Assembly (NCBI RefSeq): GCF_036046055.1
Contig: NZ_CP107939.1
Location: forward strand, 3,906,001-3,970,000
Reading direction: 5' to 3'
Source of the DNA: Nocardia sp. NBC_00403
GTDB lineage: Bacteria > Actinomycetota > Actinomycetes > Mycobacteriales > Mycobacteriaceae
Length of the DNA: 64,000 nucleotides
In this document: one piece after another, positions 47,510-61,381 of the stretch
Numbering within the stretch: position 1 is the stretch's first letter
Layout of the letters: each line of letters opens with the position of its first letter
Program-made: the position numbers and the translations under genes
The notes under the pieces: model-generated
What the model saw: the letters and a program-made list of their open reading frames with translations, nothing else
Database searches by the model: none
What the model was told of the DNA's origin: nothing

Positions 47510-48496
47510 TCAATTCCGGTGATCGGCCGGCCGCCCATAGCGTTCGGCCATCGCCGCCGCGGTCGCGGCGAGTTGGGCGCGCAACTCGGGGGGATCCAGG
47601 ATCTCCGCGTACTCGCCGAGCGGCAGGATGCCGTGTGCGAGTACGGGATAGGACTCTGCGCCGAGAGTGACCTCCACCCAGCCCTGCGCGTCCGGCAGCG
47701 TCGCCGACGCCAATGCCTCGGCCACCGCGGCCGGATCGAAGCTGAGTCGCAGCAGGCGCACGTGCCCCTCGGCGATCCGGCAGCGGGCCCGCACCCGCAG
47801 CATCGACCGCGCGAAATCGTCGGCCGCTTCGGACCAGTGCGCGGCCAGGTCGAAATCATCTGGCCTGTCGAATGTTTCGCCAGTCGGCTCGGCGGCGGCG
47901 ATACGGCCGACGCGGTAGGAACGGATCGCGGTCCCGTCCCGTCCGACCAGGTACCAGGTGCCCGCTTTCAATACCAGGCCGAGCGGATCGAGGCGCCGCT
48001 CCACCACCTTGTCCTTGCGCAGGTAGCGCACCGCGAGCCGGCGATCGTGCCAGAGCGCATCGGCGACCGCCGCCAGCGTGGGCGTCTCCTCAGGGCGATG
48101 GAACCAGCCGGGCGCGTCGATATGCACCCGCTCGGCGATTCGCGTTGCCCGGCCGCGCAATTCGGGCGGCAGTGCGGCGAGCACCTTGAGCTGCGCCGTC
48201 GCGAGCACGGTGCCGAGGCCGAGATCGGCTGCGGCGGAGGGTGATCCGGTCAGTAGTACGGCGTCGGCCTCTTCGGTGGTCAGTCCGGTCAGCCGGGTCC
48301 GGTAGCCGTCGACGAGCTGGACGCCGCCTGCCCGCCCCGGTTCGGTGAAGATCGGAACACCGGCCGCCGACAGTGCATCGATATCGCGATAGACCGTGCG
48401 CACCGACACCCCCAGCTCACCCGCCAGCTCTGGCGCTGTCGACCGGCCACGCGTCTGTAGCAGCAACAGCAGCTGGACCAATCTGCTTGCCCTCAT
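47510..48496 (-). CDS. WYL-domain helix–turn–helix regulator
   Basis: 328 residues from ATG 48496; the upstream in-frame ATG at 48517 would overlap the dyad operator. HTH (RASRLVQLLLLLQTRGRSTA, ELAGELGVSVRTVYRDIDAL) then GRAGGVQLVDGYRTRLTGLT, and a WYL domain ([37 protein letters not shown]). It is divergent from the PPOX-type gene across a perfect 13-bp-arm dyad, so autoregulation and control of that gene are expected. It converges on the epoxide hydrolase with a 30-bp gap. Confidence 0.9.
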   Translation of the reverse strand: MRASRLVQLLLLLQTRGRSTAPELAGELGVSVRTVYRDIDALSAAGVPIFTEPGRAGGVQLVDGYRTRLTGLTTEEADAVLLTGSPSAAADLGLGTVLATAQLKVLAALPPELRGRATRIAERVHIDAPGWFHRPEETPTLAAVADALWHDRRLAVRYLRKDKVVERRLDPLGLVLKAGTWYLVGRDGTAIRSYRVGRIAAAEPTGETFDRPDDFDLAAHWSEAADDFARSMLRVRARCRIAEGHVRLLRLSFDPAAVAEALASATLPDAQGWVEVTLGAESYPVLAHGILPLGEYAEILDPPELRAQLAATAAAMAERYGRPADHRN

Positions 48497-48513
48497 GAAT
48501 TCGAGATTAGTCG

Positions 48514-48544
48514 CCAAACCCTGACAGAAGGTGTCAGGGTTTGG
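48514..48544. promoter_or_regulatory. Perfect 13-bp inverted repeat, operator of WYL/PPOX pair
   Basis: CCAAACCCTGACA (48514-48526) and its exact complement at 48532-48544 are separated by GAAGG. The dyad lies between the divergent starts at 48496 and 48561, covering the likely promoters. Confidence 0.8.
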
Positions 48545-48560
48545 TCATAGAGTCGTCGGT

Positions 48561-49052
48561 ATGACCACTTGGAGCCAGTTCACCGAAGAAGCGCCCCAGA
48601 TCGCCGCGGTGTTCACCCGTCGGCACAAAGCCACCGGCAACCTCTGCATGCTCGGCACGCTCCGATCCGACGGTTTCCCCAGGATCAGCCCTGTCGAGCC
48701 GATCATCTTCGAGGACATGCTGACGATCGTGGGTATGCCCGATACGACGAAGTTCAAGGACCTGGAGCGCGACCCGCGCTTCTGCCTGCACACCGCGACG
48801 GTGGACACCAAGGTCGGTGACGGCGACGCCAAACTCTTCGGCACCGTCACCGATCTCCGCGACAAAGAAGTCCATGCGCGTTTCGCGCAGAAGCTCTTCG
48901 ACGACAGCGGTTTCGACCTCCGCGGACAAGAATTCGACCACTTCTTCGTCGCGGACCTGACCAGCGCCTCGACCGTCGCAGTCGTCGACGACCACTTGGA
49001 CATCACCATCTGGAAGCCGGGCCAGGGGGAGCGAGTGGTGCGCAAGCACTGA
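48561..49052 (+). CDS. Pyridoxamine 5'-phosphate oxidase-family flavoprotein
   Basis: 163 residues from ATG 48561. A split beta-barrel FMN-binding fold: RHKATGNLCMLGTLRSDGFP, RISPVEPIIFEDMLTIVGMP and DTTKFKDLERDPRFCLHTAT are typical of PPOX-class proteins of unknown substrate (F420 or FMN dependent in actinobacteria). It lacks the C-terminal dimer segment of true PdxH, so vitamin B6 metabolism is unlikely. It is paired with a divergent WYL regulator. Confidence 0.85.
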   Translation: MTTWSQFTEEAPQIAAVFTRRHKATGNLCMLGTLRSDGFPRISPVEPIIFEDMLTIVGMPDTTKFKDLERDPRFCLHTATVDTKVGDGDAKLFGTVTDLRDKEVHARFAQKLFDDSGFDLRGQEFDHFFVADLTSASTVAVVDDHLDITIWKPGQGERVVRKH

Positions 49053-49210
49053 GCGGGTGAGACGGCGGGGGATCGGCCGGGTGGTTTCGTGCGTCGGCCG
49101 ATACCGCGGCGACCGGTTGCCGTTGATGATCGACGGAGCCTTCCGCCGAGTCCGCTGTCGAGGCGCGCCGTAGGTGATTATCTTTGCGGCGCTGTTGTGT
49201 GGACAGCGCA

Positions 49211-50122
49211 TCACTGTGGCGGGGTGAGTTGTGCGGTGATCGGTGCGGGCACCGGGATGCCGCGGCGTCGGATATCTGTGCGGAACCGCTGGACTAGTGG
49301 GTCGTTCGGTGTGGTGGTGAGGCAGACGACGGCGCGGGTCAGCGGCGGCGCGATGCTGCGAACCGCGCCCGCGAAGGTTGCGGTCAGTGCGGTCGTCGGC
49401 ACCAGTGCGACACCGAGACCGGCCGCTGCCAGCTGTGCGGCGGTGGTTGCCTGTTTGGTGCGGGTGGCAGCGGTCAGTGTGACGCCGTTGCGGGCGGCGG
49501 TCTCGTCGATCCAGCTGCCGAGTCCGTTGTCGGGGTGATAGTGGACCATCGGCGCCGCGGCGAGGTCGGCGAAGGTCATGGGGGTGGCGGGAGCACTGTC
49601 ACCGGCCATCGCGGCGACGATTTCTTCCTCGCCGATCACATCGATGGGCCCATCCCACCGCGACGGTCGCGGACCGATCGCGATATCGACCTCGCCCGCG
49701 GCCACCAGCTCGGCGAGAGCATCGGCGCTGGCCAGCTCGGTCAGTGCGAGGTGAACGCCAGGATGGCGGCGATGCCACGCCCGCAGCACCGGTGCGAGCA
49801 ACCCGGCCGTCATGCTCTCCGCGCACGCGATGCGCAGCTGTCCCTCGGCGCCGCGGGCGACGGCTCGGCCGGTGGCCACGACCCGCTCGGCCGCGGCCAG
49901 TGCGGCTCGCGCGTCCATGACGATCGCGCGTCCCGCCGCCGTCGGACGCACCCCACGAGGCAGTCGCTCGACCACTGGGGTGCCGATTTCTCGCTCCAAT
50001 GCCGCAATCTGATGTGACAACGCGGGTTGTGACATGTGCAGGCGCGCGGCAGCCTCGGTCACCGAGCCGAAATCCACCACGGCCACAAAGCATTCCAGCC
50101 CTCGCAATGTTGGCATTCGCAA
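49211..50122 (-). CDS. LysR-family regulator
   Basis: 303 residues. The N-terminal HTH (LRGLECFVAVVDFGSVTEAA, ARLHMSQPALSHQIAALERE) is followed by the periplasmic-binding-like effector domain (GQLRIACAESMTAGLLAPVL-type strand, LALTELASADALAELVAAGE). It is divergent from the SDR gene, which it probably controls; a 103-bp gap lies between the two. The effector is unknown. Start ATG 50122 is followed by an alternative at the third codon. Confidence 0.92.
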   Translation of the reverse strand: MRMPTLRGLECFVAVVDFGSVTEAAARLHMSQPALSHQIAALEREIGTPVVERLPRGVRPTAAGRAIVMDARAALAAAERVVATGRAVARGAEGQLRIACAESMTAGLLAPVLRAWHRRHPGVHLALTELASADALAELVAAGEVDIAIGPRPSRWDGPIDVIGEEEIVAAMAGDSAPATPMTFADLAAAPMVHYHPDNGLGSWIDETAARNGVTLTAATRTKQATTAAQLAAAGLGVALVPTTALTATFAGAVRSIAPPLTRAVVCLTTTPNDPLVQRFRTDIRRRGIPVPAPITAQLTPPQ

Positions 50123-50225
50123 ATTCTATCGGACACACAGAAAAGATCGATATCACGACGGGATTGCTCGATCGTGGTGCGGCGTTCGACTTCGGTGAAA
50201 GGACAACAACTACCGAAGGAGACCC

Positions 50226-50942
50226 ATGACAGGCTCGATGGACGGCAAGAAATTGGTCATCATCGGCGGTAGTTCGGGCATCGGCAGACAGATCGCGGCC
50301 GATGCGGCCGCTGCGGGCGCGACGGTGATCATCGCGGGCCGTGACAGCGGCGCGCCGGGGACGGCGCAGACAATACTCGGCGACCACGTGCGCACCGCCC
50401 GGGTCGACCTCGGCGCGGAGGAATCCATCCAGCGGCTGGCCGAGCAGATCGGCGACGTGGACTACCTGGTGTCGGTGGCCGCGGCCCACGCCAACGGACC
50501 GGTGACGGAACTGGGCCGGGCGGCGGTGGCTCGCGCATTCGACGCCAAGGTCATCGGCCCGATCCTGCTGGCCAAACACTTCGCGCCCCGAATCCGCGAA
50601 GACGGTGCGATCCTGCTGTTCTCCGGCGTCGCCGCGTGGCGGCCGGGCCCGGGACGCGCGGTCATGGCGACCACCAATGGCGCGGTGAGCTTCCTCGCCG
50701 AGGCGCTCGCGGTGGAGCTGGCCCCCATCCGGGTCAATGCGCTGTCGCCGGGCATCGTCGACTCGGGCGCGTGGGACGCGATGGCGGCCAAGGACCGCTT
50801 CTTCGCCGACGTCGCCGCCGCCAACCCCGCCCGCCGCGTCGGCCTGCCGTCCGACATCTCCGCGGCGGCTCTCCTCGCCCTGACGAACCCATTCCTCACC
50901 GGCACCACCCTGCACGTCGACGGGGGTGGTCGGCTGACGTGA
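50226..50942 (+). CDS. Short-chain dehydrogenase/reductase of the subgroup lacking Tyr-x-x-x-Lys
   Basis: 238 residues from ATG 50226 with GAAGGAG upstream. The cofactor motif VIIGGSSGIGRQIAADAAAA and SVAAAHANGPVTELG are normal, as is the C-terminal PFLTGTTLHVDGGGRLT. In the catalytic helix the usual Tyr-x-x-x-Lys is replaced: after ILLFSGVAAWRPGPGRA the sequence is VMATTNGAVSFLAEALA. I recall an SDR subgroup with this A-x-x-NGA pattern, so it is probably not a random mutation. Reduction by the standard mechanism is doubtful. It is divergent from a LysR gene. Confidence 0.85.
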   Translation: MTGSMDGKKLVIIGGSSGIGRQIAADAAAAGATVIIAGRDSGAPGTAQTILGDHVRTARVDLGAEESIQRLAEQIGDVDYLVSVAAAHANGPVTELGRAAVARAFDAKVIGPILLAKHFAPRIREDGAILLFSGVAAWRPGPGRAVMATTNGAVSFLAEALAVELAPIRVNALSPGIVDSGAWDAMAAKDRFFADVAAANPARRVGLPSDISAAALLALTNPFLTGTTLHVDGGGRLT

Positions 50943-51149
50943 CGCGCATCTGGGCGGCGGCCGCCACGACCGGCGCCGCGTCCGGAACCGGCAGCCGCCG
51001 GTGCACGGCGCTCGAGGAGTCGGCGACCGAAACGGCCGCCCATTCGGCGCGCTCGCCCACCGCGACCTTTCCTCCTGCGTCAATCGGTCGCCCCGAGCAA
51101 ACCGCTGCACGCAAGCCGTTCTCGGTTTCGCGCAGCGGGACGGGCGGGA

Positions 51150-52394
51150 TCAGTCTTCGTGGGCTGTTGCCGCGATCGCCGAGCGGCGGGACCGGAGAAA
51201 GGTTTGTTCGGCAAGGTTTTCGGTGTCGGCAATGGCTCGGTCGTAGGCCGCTACGGCCTCGGCCGAGCGGCCGAGGCGACGCAATAGGTCGGCTCGAATG
51301 GCATGGAAGAGGTAATGATTCGCCACATCGATGTCGTCGAGGAGGGCGAGTGCGGTGCGCGCGCCGTCGACCTCGGCCACCGCTACCACACGATTGAGCA
51401 ATACCACGGGGTTGGGCGCCATCGCGACCAGCTGGTCGTACAGGTGCAGGATCTGCTGCCAGTCGGTCGCTGCCGCATCGGTGGCGTCGGTGTGAACCGC
51501 GTTGATCGCCGCTTGGATTTGATAGGGGCCGGGTTGGTTGCGCCGCAGGCACTCTCGCACGATGGCGTGTCCCTCGGCGATGAGGGTGCGGTTCCAGCAG
51601 GTGCGATCCTGCTCGGGCAGCGGTATCAGTGCACCGTCGGGTGTGGTGCGCGCGCCGCGGCGAGATTCGGTGAGCAGCATGAGCGCGAGCAGCCCGTGGA
51701 CTTCCGGTTCGTCGGGCATGAGCTCGGCGAGCAGACGCCCGAGACGAATCGCCTCGGCGCACAGGTCTTCTCGAACCAGGCGGGAACCCGAGCTGGCCGT
51801 GTGCCCCTCGGTGAAGATCAGGTAGACCACGGCCGATACCGAGCGGAGGCGATCGGGCAGGTCCGCGTCACCGGGGACGCGGTAGGGGATGCGGGCGTCG
51901 CGAATCTTGCCCTTGGCGCGGACGAGCCGCTGCGCCATGGTCGACTCGGAAGTCAGGAAGGCATGGGCGATTTCGGCAGTGGTCAGGCCGCCGAGCAGCC
52001 GCAAGGTAAGGGCCACTCGGGCATTGACGGCCAATGCGGGGTGGCAGCAGGTGAAGATCAGGCGGAGTCGGTCGTCCCCGATCGCGCCGTCGTCGACCGG
52101 TTCGGCTTCGGCGTGCAGCAATGCAGCCTCGGCATGTCGGTCGTGGCGGGATGATTCGCGCCGCAGTCGATCGATCGCCCGGTTGCGTGCGGTGGTGATG
52201 ATCCATCCGGGCGGGCTCGGCGGGAGCCCCTCGGCCGGCCACCGCTGCACGGCAGTGGTGAAGGCGTCCTGTACCGCGTCTTCGGCGACGCCGATGTCAC
52301 CGAAGACGCGGATCAAGCTCGCCACCGCGCGCCCGTAGTGTTCGGTGAACGCGTCCTCGATCACCGCGGACGTCACCGTGGCGTTGTCAGCCAT
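51150..52394 (-). CDS. ECF RNA polymerase sigma factor, ECF42 type with C-terminal TPR-like extension
   Basis: 414 residues. Region 2 ([58 protein letters not shown]) and region 4 ([40 protein letters not shown]) occupy the first 190 residues; the rest is the long helical extension typical of ECF41/42 types, with [12 protein letters not shown] and [17 protein letters not shown]. No anti-sigma gene is adjacent; instead it overlaps by 8 bp a YCII/DGPF gene, the known partner of ECF42 factors. It probably directs transcription of this YCII/DHFR-like unit. Confidence 0.92.
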   Translation of the reverse strand: MADNATVTSAVIEDAFTEHYGRAVASLIRVFGDIGVAEDAVQDAFTTAVQRWPAEGLPPSPPGWIITTARNRAIDRLRRESSRHDRHAEAALLHAEAEPVDDGAIGDDRLRLIFTCCHPALAVNARVALTLRLLGGLTTAEIAHAFLTSESTMAQRLVRAKGKIRDARIPYRVPGDADLPDRLRSVSAVVYLIFTEGHTASSGSRLVREDLCAEAIRLGRLLAELMPDEPEVHGLLALMLLTESRRGARTTPDGALIPLPEQDRTCWNRTLIAEGHAIVRECLRRNQPGPYQIQAAINAVHTDATDAAATDWQQILHLYDQLVAMAPNPVVLLNRVVAVAEVDGARTALALLDDIDVANHYLFHAIRADLLRRLGRSAEAVAAYDRAIADTENLAEQTFLRSRRSAIAATAHED

Positions 52395-52728
52395 CCTCTA
52401 GCGGCCGGATCTCGATCGGCAGGCCGAGCACCGTGGCGACCTTGCTGCCCCATCCCAGTGCCTCGTCGAGATCGGCGGCCCGGATGATGCTGAATCCGGC
52501 GATGTATTCCTTGCTCTCGACGTACGGACCGTCGGTGATGAGCACATCACTACCGGTGGCGCGCAGCACGGTGGCCGTGCTCGGCGCATTGAGGCCCGCG
52601 GCGAACACCCATGCGCCCGCCGCGCGCATCTCATCGTTCACGAGGTGCAGCTCGCGCATGATCTCGTCCAGATTGTCCGGCGGCACACCCCCTTCGGACT
52701 GGTAGATGCTCAGCAGGTATTGCTTCAT
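52387..52728 (-). CDS. YCII-related (DGPF-domain) protein
   Basis: 113 residues from ATG 52728 (AGGAG upstream). YCII fold with [36 protein letters not shown] and [20 protein letters not shown], the last holding the DGP-[FY] hallmark. Such proteins are the regular genomic partners of ECF42 sigma factors and may be metabolic enzymes or sensors. It overlaps the sigma gene by 8 bp and is preceded by the reductase-like gene at an 11-bp spacing, making a three-gene operon. Confidence 0.9.
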   Translation of the reverse strand: MKQYLLSIYQSEGGVPPDNLDEIMRELHLVNDEMRAAGAWVFAAGLNAPSTATVLRATGSDVLITDGPYVESKEYIAGFSIIRAADLDEALGWGSKVATVLGLPIEIRPLEDG

Positions 52729-52739
52729 CTCGACGCTCC

Positions 52740-53324
52740 TCACTTGCGCTGATAAGTAGCGATCACGACGCCGGTGGTGGTCGGGACGCACGCGGTGAGC
52801 CGAAGGTCGCCGAGATCGGTGCCCTCGAACAACCGCCGTCCGCTGCCGACCAGGATCGGATGGATCATCAGTAGATATTCGTCGACGAGATCTTGCCGCA
52901 TCAGCGTTTGCAGCAGGTTGCCGCTGCCGAGCACGACCAGGTCACGGTCGGGCTGTTCCCGCTGGAGCCCCACCACCGTGCGGACCGCGTCGCCGGGCAG
53001 CAGCGTCGAGTTCTGCCAGGGCAGCGGCTCGGTCAGCGTTCGGGACGCGACGAACTTCTCGGTCTTGTCCAGCACCTCGGAGACCGGATTGTCGGTCTGG
53101 TGGGGCCAGAATCCGTAGAAGTCCGCATAGGTCCGCCGCCCGAACAGCAGTGCGCCTTGATGGGTGGCCATATGCTCGCCCAGCACCCTGGCCTGCACCG
53201 GGTCGTTGTATCGATGGGCCCAACCGCCGTGCCGGAATCCGTCCCGCAGGTCCTCATCGACACGCCCCGGCGCCTGCATGACTCCGTCGAGGGTGAGGTT
53301 TTCGACGGCAATGATCCTGCTCAT
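52740..53324 (-). CDS. Dihydrofolate reductase-like (RibD C-terminal domain) protein
   Basis: 194 residues starting SRIIAVENLTLDGVMQAPGR. The DHFR/RibD_C fold shows LLFGRRTYADFYGFWP, KFVASRTLTEPLPWQNSTLL, DLVVLGSGNLLQTLMRQDLV and DEYLLMIHPILVGSGRRLFE. Members are NADPH-dependent reductases of unassigned substrate rather than true folate enzymes. It is first in the operon with the YCII and sigma genes, so probably under ECF42 control. Confidence 0.9.
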   Translation of the reverse strand: MSRIIAVENLTLDGVMQAPGRVDEDLRDGFRHGGWAHRYNDPVQARVLGEHMATHQGALLFGRRTYADFYGFWPHQTDNPVSEVLDKTEKFVASRTLTEPLPWQNSTLLPGDAVRTVVGLQREQPDRDLVVLGSGNLLQTLMRQDLVDEYLLMIHPILVGSGRRLFEGTDLGDLRLTACVPTTTGVVIATYQRK

Positions 53325-53433
53325 ATCCGCTCCTTCCCAGGTGCCGGCGCGCTGCCGGCCTCACCTCCTACACGAACGGGTCGGCACCGGATCGACATCG
53401 CCGGGGATTTTCTTCCGCCGGGTTCGCTCGGTG

Positions 53434-54237
53434 TCACGCATCCGACGCGGTGATGGCCTGCACCTCCCGATAGGTCGGAACCTCGATGGTGAACGGGCCG
53501 TCGTCGCGCACCGCGCGGGCGGCGTCGACGACGGCCGCGAGCGCCGTGCGGTACAGCAGTGAGCCGGTGCTGATCCGGCGCACGCCCAACTCGGCGAGGG
53601 TCGCGATCGATGGGCCGTCGGCGGCGTACAGGATATTGACGGGCAGCGCGGTCGCGGCGACCAGGCCGGTGATGTCGACCGGGTCGGTCATGCCCGGCAC
53701 AAAGATGCCGTCGGCACCGGCGTCGGTATACCGGCCGACCCGGGCAAGCGTCGAATCCTGTTGCAGCTTAAGCCAATACGTGTCAACGCGAGCGTTGACG
53801 AACAGCTCCGGGGTGCGGGCCTTGATCGCGCCGATCAGCTCTGCCTGGTGGCCGGGCTCGGCGAGGGTGCTTTCGGACCGGCCGTCTTCGAGGTTCACTC
53901 CGGCGATCCCCAATTCGGCCAACCGGGCGACATAGTCGGCCACTTCGCCGGGGTTCTCGCTGAAGCCGCCCTCGATATCGACGGTCACCGGCACCGCGAG
54001 GCGCGCGAGTCGTGTTGCCACCGCGAGTGTTTCGTCGCGGGTGACACCGGTTCCGTCGGGCAGTCCCGCCGCGACGGCGACCCCGAGGCTGGTGGTGCCG
54101 ATTGCGGGAAACCCTTCGGCCACCAGCGCCGCCGCGGAGCCGAAGTCCCAGGCGTTCGGCAGTACGAGCGGCTCGTCCCGGTGGTGCAGCTCGTGGAAGA
54201 TTTTCGGCTTGTTCGTCGTGGGCTGATCGGCGTTCAT
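53434..54237 (-). CDS. Isocitrate lyase/PEP-mutase family protein
   Basis: 267 residues. PEP-mutase barrel: HELHHRDEPLVLPNAWDFGS, AAALVAEGFPAIGTTSLGVA, PVTVDIEGGFSENPGEVADY and GVNLEDGRSESTLAEPGHQA, with Asp/Glu metal ligands in DIEGG and LEDG. The KKCGH motif of true isocitrate lyase is absent. Members include oxaloacetate decarboxylases and carboxyvinyl-carboxyphosphonate-type enzymes; the substrate here is unknown. It is divergent from an ArsR-type regulator gene, sharing a 13-bp-arm dyad. Confidence 0.88.
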   Translation of the reverse strand: MNADQPTTNKPKIFHELHHRDEPLVLPNAWDFGSAAALVAEGFPAIGTTSLGVAVAAGLPDGTGVTRDETLAVATRLARLAVPVTVDIEGGFSENPGEVADYVARLAELGIAGVNLEDGRSESTLAEPGHQAELIGAIKARTPELFVNARVDTYWLKLQQDSTLARVGRYTDAGADGIFVPGMTDPVDITGLVAATALPVNILYAADGPSIATLAELGVRRISTGSLLYRTALAAVVDAARAVRDDGPFTIEVPTYREVQAITASDA

Positions 54238-54253
54238 GCCGTGACCGTATCCC

Positions 54254-54285
54254 GCTGTTGTTTCGGTGGCCGCCGAAACAACAGC
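54254..54285. promoter_or_regulatory. 32-bp dyad between PEP-mutase and ArsR-type genes
   Basis: GCTGTTGTTTCGG (54254-54266) is exactly complementary to 54273-54285, with a 6-bp spacer containing GGCC. It sits 17 bp from each divergent start, so a bound regulator would block both promoters. Confidence 0.8.
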
Positions 54286-54301
54286 GCACCATCATGGAGT
54301 G

Positions 54302-55009
54302 GTGCACACCCGAGGAGCCGAACTGGCCGGACTGGCGGTACTGCTCGCCGACCGCACCCGCGCCGAGATGTGCCTGGCGATGATCGATGGCCGCGCCTGG
54401 ACCGCGGGCGAATTGGCGCGCCACGCCGGTGTCGCGCCGTCCACGGCCACCGAACACCTGAACCGGCTACTCGACGGCGGTCTGCTCATCGAACGCCGCC
54501 AAGGTCGACACCGCTATCTTCAGCTGGCAAACCCCCAGGTGGCGGAGCTGCTGGAGGCAATGGTCACCCACCTCGACCCGCCGCGCACCGAACTGGCAGG
54601 GCTGCGCGCGGCCACCGTCGCTGCCGCGCTCGCGCGCGGCCGCACCTGCTACGACCACCTCGCAGGACGCCTCGGCGTGGCGATCACCGACGCGATGACC
54701 ACCCGCGGCCTGCTCGACAGTGACAGCGGGTTCGCGCTGACTGCTGCGGGTCTGACCTGGCTCACCGGCCCCATGGGGATCGACCGAGCTCGGCTGCACG
54801 CCACCCGCAGGCCCGTCGCCCGACCCTGCCTCGACTGGACCGAGCGACGCGCTCACCTCGGCGGCGCCGCCGGAGCGCAGCTGTGCCGCCGTCTTCAGGA
54901 CCTCGATTGGATCCATCGGGTCGGCAACGGCCGCGCCATCCGTCTCACACACGAGGGCGAATCCGGTCTCGCCGAGACACTCGGAATCGATCCTGCGCCC
55001 TTGCGGTAG
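54302..55009 (+). CDS. ArsR-type winged-helix regulator
   Basis: 235 residues from GTG 54302 (GTG 54299 also possible). The HTH (LAVLLADRTRAEMCLAMIDG, WTAGELARHAGVAPSTATEH, LNRLLDGGLLIERRQGRHRY) is ArsR/HTH_20-like. A second, unannotated helical region carries RGRTCYDHLAGRLGVAITDA and RPCLDWTERRAHLGGAAGAQ, with Cys residues that could sense metal or redox. It is longer than minimal ArsR proteins (about 100 residues). It probably represses itself and the divergent PEP-mutase gene at the 54254-54285 dyad. Confidence 0.88.
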   Translation: MHTRGAELAGLAVLLADRTRAEMCLAMIDGRAWTAGELARHAGVAPSTATEHLNRLLDGGLLIERRQGRHRYLQLANPQVAELLEAMVTHLDPPRTELAGLRAATVAAALARGRTCYDHLAGRLGVAITDAMTTRGLLDSDSGFALTAAGLTWLTGPMGIDRARLHATRRPVARPCLDWTERRAHLGGAAGAQLCRRLQDLDWIHRVGNGRAIRLTHEGESGLAETLGIDPAPLR

Positions 55010-55129
55010 ACCAGACAGGAACAAGCTCACCAGCCACAGGATCGGTGCGGCCGTCCCCGTCCTCGTGCTTGTGCTGTCCGTCGTCGTCGCAGTCGCCGTC
55101 GGTCTGCCGGTCTCGGGTACGCGAGTGCT

Positions 55130-57669
<2,540 letters not shown>

Positions 57670-57673
<4 letters not shown>

Positions 57674-58601
57674 GTGGACAAGTGCTCCACGACCTTTCGG
57701 CGTTGGACAAGGCACACGTACTGGCCGAGGCGCTGCCGTGGCTGGAGAAGTTCCGCGACAAGATCGTGGTCGTCAAATACGGCGGCAACGCCATGGTCGA
57801 CGAGGAGCTCAAGCGTGCCTTCGCCGCCGATATGGCGTTCCTACGCACCGTCGGCGTGCACCCGGTGGTGGTGCACGGTGGCGGGCCACAGATCAGTGCG
57901 ATGCTGAAAAAGCTCGGCCTGCACGGCGAATTCCGCGGCGGTTTCCGCGTCACCACACCCGAGGTGATGGACGTGGTGCGGATGGTGCTGTTCGGCCAGG
58001 TCGGGCGGGAACTCGTCGGGCTCATCAACGCGCACGGCCCGTATGCGGTCGGCATCTCCGGTGAGGACGCGCGACTGTTCACCGCGACAAGGCGCACCGT
58101 CGACATCGACGGCGCACCGACCGACATCGGTCTGGTCGGCGATGTCACCGAGGTGAACCCGGAGGCCGTGCTCGACCTCATCGCCGCAGGCCGCATCCCG
58201 GTGGTCTCGACCATCGCGCCCGATGCCGACGGCGTGGTGCACAACATCAACGCCGACACCGCTGCCGCCGCGCTCGCCGAGGGCATCGGCGCCGAGAAAT
58301 TGGTGGTGTTGACCGACGTCGAGGGCCTGTACACCAACTGGCCGGACCGCGCGTCGCTCACCTCACGCATCGACGCCGACGAGCTCGCGAAGTTGCTTCC
58401 GAGTCTGGACGCGGGCATGGTGCCGAAAATGGAAGCCTGCCTGCGCGCCGTCCAGGGGGGTGTGCCGACCGCGCACGTCATCGACGGCCGGGTGCCGCAC
58501 GCGGTGCTGCTGGAACTGTTCACCGGAGAAGGAATCGGAACGATGGTGTCGCCCGTGCTGTCCAGTTCGGACGGCGCCGGCCCGCCGAACGGAACGAAAT
58601 C

Positions 58602-58605
<4 letters not shown>
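57670..58605 (+). CDS. argB: Acetylglutamate kinase
   Basis: 311 residues, overlapping argJ by ATGA. Amino-acid-kinase fold: [60 protein letters not shown] and [40 protein letters not shown]. It phosphorylates N-acetylglutamate and is usually feedback-inhibited by arginine; the N-terminal helix ([20 protein letters not shown]) typical of arginine-sensitive hexameric enzymes is present. Confidence 0.97.
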
Positions 58606-60778
<2,173 letters not shown>

Positions 60779-60865
60779 GCGAGAGATTCGTGTTGCAGTG
60801 CGCGTCGCCGGCGGGCGTCGACGAGGTGGCATCGTGAGCAAGCGAACCAGGGGCGAGGTGGCGCG

Positions 60866-61381
60866 ATGAGCGTGACCCGCCCGGAACCCGGCAAGCCGGG
60901 GCCCGCGATCGCGGGAACCCGCGCCGGACGTCAGTCCCGCATCATCGAACTGCTGCTCGCGCACGCGGTCCGCAGCCAGACCGAGCTCGCGGCGCTGTTG
61001 TCGGCCGAGGGCATCGAGACCACCCAGGCCACCCTGTCGCGTGATCTCGACGAACTCGGCGCGGTCAAACTGCGCGCCGCCGACGGCGGCGCGGGCGTCT
61101 ATGTGGTCCCCGAGGACGGCAGCCCCGTACGCGGCGTCACCGGCGGCACCGACCGCCTCTCGAAGCTCCTCGGCGACCTGCTCGTCTCCACCGATGCCAG
61201 CGGCAATATCGCCGTCCTGCGCACCCCACCCGGCGCCGCCCACTACCTGGCCAGTGCCCTGGACCGCGCCGCCCTGCCCTACATAGTCGGCACCATCGCC
61301 GGCGACGACACCATCGCCGTCATAGCCCGCGAACCGTTCACCGGCGCCGAACTGGCCGCCAAAATAGAAGAACTCGCCTGA
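60866..61381 (+). CDS. argR: Arginine repressor
   Basis: 171 residues from ATG 60866 (GGGGCGAGG upstream). N-terminal winged helix ([60 protein letters not shown]) and C-terminal hexamerisation/arginine-binding domain ([20 protein letters not shown], then [15 protein letters not shown] with the GDDT arginine contact). With arginine it binds ARG boxes ahead of argC and argG (both seen here). It is probably in the argCJBDF transcript, so it is self-limiting. Confidence 0.96.
   Translation: MSVTRPEPGKPGPAIAGTRAGRQSRIIELLLAHAVRSQTELAALLSAEGIETTQATLSRDLDELGAVKLRAADGGAGVYVVPEDGSPVRGVTGGTDRLSKLLGDLLVSTDASGNIAVLRTPPGAAHYLASALDRAALPYIVGTIAGDDTIAVIAREPFTGAELAAKIEELA

Noticed and set aside
50943..51149. 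Reverse coding-like stretch (LRETENGLRAAVCSGRPIDAG) between the SDR and sigma genes
   Set aside because: No start, no family match I can support, and the gap is only about 200 bp.
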